DNA from: an uncultured Collinsella sp.
GTDB taxonomy: Bacteria; Actinomycetota; Coriobacteriia; Coriobacteriales; Coriobacteriaceae
DNA length: 25,531 bases
Direction: 5' to 3'
NCBI GenBank assembly: GCA_902478365.1
Contig: CABSKX010000032.1
Coordinates: forward strand, 1 to 25,531
Shown here: one piece after another, positions 24,962-25,531 of the stretch
How the letters are laid out: each line of letters opens with the position of its first letter
How positions within the stretch are numbered: the first letter of the stretch is position 1
Notes under the pieces: model-generated
The model's input: only the letters and a program-made list of their open reading frames with translations
Told to the model about the DNA's origin: nothing
Database searches by the model: none
Position numbers and translations under genes: made by a program

Positions 24962-25531
24962 ATGTCGCAAATCGACCGCAGTAACATGATTCCCGATCCG
25001 CAACAGCCCAGTAGGCATACGGGCGGCGTCCAATCGCCGCGCCCCATCGCGCCGGCTCACAGCCAACAACACGGCCCGGCCAATGCCTCACAGCGCCCGA
25101 ATCAGCGTCAATACCAGCAGCATCAACAATATCAGCAGCGTCCCGCACATGGTGCCGCCCCCAAGCAGGGCCCTTCGCACGCTCGCACGGCAAACAATCG
25201 CGGGCCCGCGGACAAGCGAACCAACAAAAGCAGCAAGTCGGGCGGAAAGACGGCCCTCTTTGTCGTGCTCGGCCTCGTCGCGATCGTCTACATCGTAGGC
25301 GTCGTGGCGTTCTCGCAGGTCGCATACCCCAACACTACCATCGCCGGCGTCGACATATCGCTCTCTAACGCATCTTCGGCAGCCACCAAGGTCAACTCGG
25401 CATGGAAGCACTACAAGCTCACCGTGTCGGGCGATGACTTTAGCTGGACCTACCAGCCCGAGTCCGACGAGCCCATCGTCGATGGCGAGGAAGCCGCCCA
25501 CGAGATTATCAGCAAAAACGAGCCGCTGCTG
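24962..25531 (+). CDS. Membrane-anchored, probably cell-wall-associated protein (cut by window end)
   Basis: The first 190 codons are open to the window edge. Residues 1-95 are a polar, Gln/Pro/Arg-rich cytoplasmic stretch (RQYQQHQQYQQRP), followed by one hydrophobic segment (TALFVVLGLVAIVYIVGVVA, about 97-116), giving a type II membrane protein with the rest outside. The external part, YPNTTIAGVDISLSNASSAA followed by a beta-rich stretch (LTVSGDDFSWTYQP), resembles the PG_binding_4/YoaR-type domain that precedes VanW or L,D-transpeptidase catalytic domains. Such a domain would act on peptidoglycan, but the diagnostic part is missing. The ATG follows AAGGAAA at longish spacing. Confidence 0.7.
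   Translation, partial: MSQIDRSNMIPDPQQPSRHTGGVQSPRPIAPAHSQQHGPANASQRPNQRQYQQHQQYQQRPAHGAAPKQGPSHARTANNRGPADKRTNKSSKSGGKTALFVVLGLVAIVYIVGVVAFSQVAYPNTTIAGVDISLSNASSAATKVNSAWKHYKLTVSGDDFSWTYQPESDEPIVDGEEAAHEIISKNEPLL

Overview
The window looks like a chromosomal stretch from a gut Actinomycetota of the class Coriobacteriia, most likely Collinsella or a close relative. This is an inference from high-GC coding DNA, a glycogen cluster with separate GlgC and GlgD subunits, lysine/alanine-rich protein tails, and many palindromic repeats between genes. No database search was possible. No CRISPR array, tRNA, rRNA, phage gene or transposase gene was seen.

Region 1 (about 70-13320, plus strand) is a complete glycogen cluster: branching enzyme glgB, phosphorylase glgP, ADP-glucose pyrophosphorylase glgC, its non-catalytic partner glgD, glycogen synthase glgA, then, after a terminator and its own control region, a large GH13-GH77 fusion (alpha-amylase-type domain plus 4-alpha-glucanotransferase). 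GlgC/GlgD make ADP-glucose, GlgA elongates, GlgB branches, GlgP releases glucose-1-phosphate, and the fusion probably trims and disproportionates limit dextrins, since no separate glgX or malQ is present. The oddest property is that GlgA (about 275 residues) and GlgB (about 75 residues plus a short N-terminal stretch) carry histone-H1-like Lys/Ala/Thr/Pro-rich tails. GlgB also has Gly where GH13 region I normally has His.

Region 2 (13321-14095) holds a small FmdB-type zinc-ribbon gene and then 449 bp without a gene. This gap contains two 67-nt hairpin elements, one just after each of the two convergent genes, in the same orientation relative to those genes, with compensatory base changes in the stem. 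Between them lies a 156-bp element with imperfect terminal inverted repeats.

Region 3 (14096-21316, minus strand) is a housekeeping block transcribed gltX, priA, def, fmt, rsmB: glutamyl-tRNA synthetase, primosomal helicase, peptide deformylase, Met-tRNA formyltransferase and 16S rRNA m5C967 methyltransferase. fmt and rsmB overlap by 4 nt. A 33-bp inverted repeat separates def from fmt.

Region 4 (21317-25531, plus strand) holds metK with a short structured leader, a one-chain iron-sulfur L-serine dehydratase with an internal ACT-like segment, and the first 190 codons of a membrane-anchored, probably cell-wall-related protein cut by the window end. Further large inverted repeats lie upstream of metK and of the dehydratase gene. 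Overall there are six palindromic elements in about 10 kb of the right half and none of comparable size in the glycogen cluster.
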